From positions 1 through 60,737 of the forward strand of contig KI259781.1 in the NCBI GenBank assembly GCA_000467935.1: a DNA stretch of 60,737 nucleotides. The letters run 5' to 3'. The position numbers and the translations under genes were made by a program. Under the pieces are notes generated by a model that was not told the origin of the DNA, ran no database searches, and saw only the letters and a list, made by a program, of their open reading frames with translations. Every line of letters starts with the position of its first letter. Position 1 is the first letter of the stretch. The stretch is from Peptostreptococcaceae bacterium oral taxon 113 str. W5053 (lineage in GTDB: Bacteria; Bacillota; Clostridia; Tissierellales; Peptoniphilaceae). Of the stretch, positions 58,924-60,737 are shown in pieces.

Positions 58924-60165
58924 CTATTCTTCCCCGTCATCTTTAAATGTCCCGGTTTGTCCGTTCTTGCTCATCCATTCCCCGTAAAGCTTCCAACGTT
59001 GCTCTTCATAATCCTGTGCATCGGACGGTATTGTATTAAAAATATTTTTGATTAAAGGCATATACACACTTTCCGGATAATTTTGAATGTATTCCGCATA
59101 CGCTACACGAGCCTCCGTAGGTATTTTAATTCCCAAAATAAAATGCTCATGTGCATTTTTAATTGTTTCTTGAACCCGATGTTGCATATAGACGGATTTG
59201 AGCGGATTTTTTTTGGCAAAATCAGCCAGAACCACATAATTTTTAATATATTGAAACCATTCCTCCGAAGTGGAAAGGTCTTGAATATCGTCTACGGATT
59301 TCGAATCGGTTTCCCTGATAAATTCTTGAACCAACCTGGAAAATTCAGGCGACAAGTACTCCTTAAAATGCCCATACACAACCATGGGATTAAAAAGAAC
59401 TCCTTGTTGATAGGGATATACGCCCCAAGCCTTTAAACCCCTTTTCCATTCCGTTGAGGACATGTTTTTAAAGTATTCTTCATAAAAATCAATAAAATCC
59501 CGAATCATCCGATCTGCTTGATTCGGTGTGACTTCTTTAAGGATTTTAGGCATCTCTGTGACCAAAGATAAAAAAGAATCCACGGACGGTCTTAAAGCTT
59601 TTAAACGATTCCGAAAAATACTGACCGGAGTATTGGCATCAAAGTAATGGACACTTTCCGCCATTCCCGCAAGAACCGTTTTATCCGTCATACTTTCTTT
59701 CGGATACTCATAAATAACGGATAATAAATCTCCCGTCTGTTTATTTATGATTTCCATGCCCTCTACGACAGTATCGCCGGAAACCCCGAAATAGGACAAG
59801 TATACTCTATTTTCTTCCAATTTTGCCTTAAACGTCTCCTTCTTGGCCGTCATATAATCCGGTTTGATTCCTCCATGAATCAAAGAGGTCCGAAGTTCCT
59901 CTTCTCGTGTGAAATATTTCGTGGAAAAAGGTTCCTTCCGTTTGATAATCATATGCACTTTCGGATCACTTCTTTTGGAAAGCTCTAAAATCTCCTCGCT
60001 GTCACGCCAAATCACCAAATAATCTTTGGGCACTTGCAGTGTCACGCCGATAGAGTCCGCCGTGAATAAAGAAAGCTTCTCCTCATCCGTCGTCTGGGGC
60101 GAAGGTTGTCCCTCGCAGGCACACAATAGTATGGATAAAAGTAAAACCGCTATAATCTTCTTCAT
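58924..60165 (-). CDS. Hypothetical lipoprotein
   Basis: A 413-aa protein with lipoprotein signal (MKK, hydrophobic core, LLCAC), so Cys17 should be lipidated. Residues 30-170 look like a PsbP- or DcrB-like domain used for stress lipoproteins (LQVPKDYLVIWRDSEEILE); that resemblance is loose. The rest is helical and Tyr-rich with no motif. AGGAGG precedes the ATG and TGGTACAAT (60183-60191) is a likely extended -10. Function unknown. Confidence 0.85.
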   Translation of the reverse strand: MKKIIAVLLLSILLCACEGQPSPQTTDEEKLSLFTADSIGVTLQVPKDYLVIWRDSEEILELSKRSDPKVHMIIKRKEPFSTKYFTREEELRTSLIHGGIKPDYMTAKKETFKAKLEENRVYLSYFGVSGDTVVEGMEIINKQTGDLLSVIYEYPKESMTDKTVLAGMAESVHYFDANTPVSIFRNRLKALRPSVDSFLSLVTEMPKILKEVTPNQADRMIRDFIDFYEEYFKNMSSTEWKRGLKAWGVYPYQQGVLFNPMVVYGHFKEYLSPEFSRLVQEFIRETDSKSVDDIQDLSTSEEWFQYIKNYVVLADFAKKNPLKSVYMQHRVQETIKNAHEHFILGIKIPTEARVAYAEYIQNYPESVYMPLIKNIFNTIPSDAQDYEEQRWKLYGEWMSKNGQTGTFKDDGEE

Positions 60166-60229
60166 TTCTTCCTCCTGAAATCATTGTACCATCAAAACCC
60201 GGGATTGGAAAATCAAAAAAGCTCTTTCT

Positions 60230-60727
60230 CTATTCTTTCGGAATCCAAGGCCAACAACGATTCACCTTTTTGCAATAGGCTTCATATTCTTCTCCATACA
60301 AATTTTTCAGCCATTTTTCTTCCGTGCACTTCATCAAGATGGTCAAAGCCATCCAATCCAGTATAATCAGGGAAAATAAATACACATTCCCCATCATGAA
60401 TACTACCCCTGTACAAATCAATAAAAAGGCGGAATAAATAGGATTCCGAACCCAAGCATAAACGCCCGTAGTAATCAATCGATTTTCTTTGATTGCGCTG
60501 TCGATTCTGTCAACAAAAACCGCTCTTATCCATAGCCAAACGCCTCCTATATTCAAAAAAATTCCGAAAGCAAACCCGGGAACTCTCCACTTTTGAAAAT
60601 CCATAACCGGAATGCAGTTCCATTTGGACAATACCGCACCGGCTATTGTAAGACAGATAATAAAACACACATAAACAGGTCCTACCCCATACGTAGGCAG
60701 GTGATTCTTCTTTTTTTCCTCTTTCAA
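60230..60727 (-). CDS. Isoprenylcysteine carboxyl methyltransferase-like membrane protein
   Basis: A 165-aa protein with about four to five membrane segments and the ICMT/PEMT C-terminal pattern: GVYAWVRNPIYSAFLLIC, then EEKWLKNLYGEEYEAYCKKV and a short cytosolic tail. Related enzymes methylate small molecules or lipids with SAM; the bacterial substrate is unknown. The start is TTG at 60727 with GAGGG 5 bases upstream, so the gene appears complete although it reaches almost to the window edge. Confidence 0.85.
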   Translation of the reverse strand: MKEEKKKNHLPTYGVGPVYVCFIICLTIAGAVLSKWNCIPVMDFQKWRVPGFAFGIFLNIGGVWLWIRAVFVDRIDSAIKENRLITTGVYAWVRNPIYSAFLLICTGVVFMMGNVYLFSLIILDWMALTILMKCTEEKWLKNLYGEEYEAYCKKVNRCWPWIPKE

Positions 60728-60737
60728 ACTATCCCTC

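Noticed and set aside
1..60737. CRISPR arrays, tRNA and rRNA genes
   Set aside because: No regularly spaced direct repeats, no tRNA-like cloverleaf with CCA or GTTCGA arm, and no rRNA signatures were noticed on either strand.

Overview
The window reads as chromosome of a low-GC Gram-positive anaerobe (Bacillota). A member of the Clostridia/Tissierellia amino-acid fermenters is my inference from content: complete histidine degradation to formiminoglutamate, a NuoE/NuoF/GltD-type ferredoxin and pyridine-nucleotide module, carbamate kinase, a BofA-like protein, a tyrosyl T-box, a TPP riboswitch, strong GGAGG Shine-Dalgarno sites, frequent TTG starts and hairpin-plus-U terminators. No rRNA, tRNA, CRISPR array or intact insertion sequence was seen.

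Layout. 0.2-9.1 kb: a Na+-dependent amino-acid transporter with a GntR regulator, then on the minus strand a hotdog thioesterase, leucyl aminopeptidase, malic enzyme and a VanY-type carboxypeptidase, followed by a lipoprotein and an orphan radical SAM protein. 9.3-23.7 kb: surface polysaccharide. A CapD/PglF-like dehydratase stands alone; a nine-gene overlapping minus-strand operon runs from a GT4 glycosyltransferase through WbpE, WbpD, WbpA and WbpB homologues (the route to UDP-2,3-diacetamido-glucuronic acid), a MurJ/Wzx-type flippase, a second sugar aminotransferase, a frameshifted sugar-phosphate transferase and a GNAT. Between them lie thiC under a TPP riboswitch, a C69 dipeptidase and a small IS-end-like inverted repeat.

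23.8-31.5 kb: T-box-controlled tyrS with a coiled-coil protein, then a convergent three-gene redox operon (NuoE, NuoF, and a NuoG/GltD/ferredoxin fusion) resembling electron-bifurcating transhydrogenases. 31.6-41.5 kb: hutH-hutU-hutI behind a leader that combines a 13-codon ORF and an intrinsic terminator, then surE, rplY, a BofA-like gene, a divergent tpx-ftcD pair (FtcD takes the formimino group from the hut product) and a purine permease. 41.6-48.8 kb: a type I restriction-modification locus (hsdM-hsdS-hsdR) with gene scars: an orphan HsdS fragment after hsdR and a 17-codon DUF3990-like stub between hsdS and hsdR.

49.0-60.7 kb: a pyridoxal kinase operon; a divergent locus encoding a 23-aa peptide, an exported 142-aa protein, a lipoprotein, two ABC-2-type membrane proteins, an ATPase and an anchored protein, which is the best candidate for an undescribed system; then an oxidoreductase/carbamate kinase/CpXC operon, a metal-binding HMA protein, a lipoprotein and an isoprenylcysteine-methyltransferase-like membrane protein at the edge. 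All calls come from reading motifs by eye; no database search was run.
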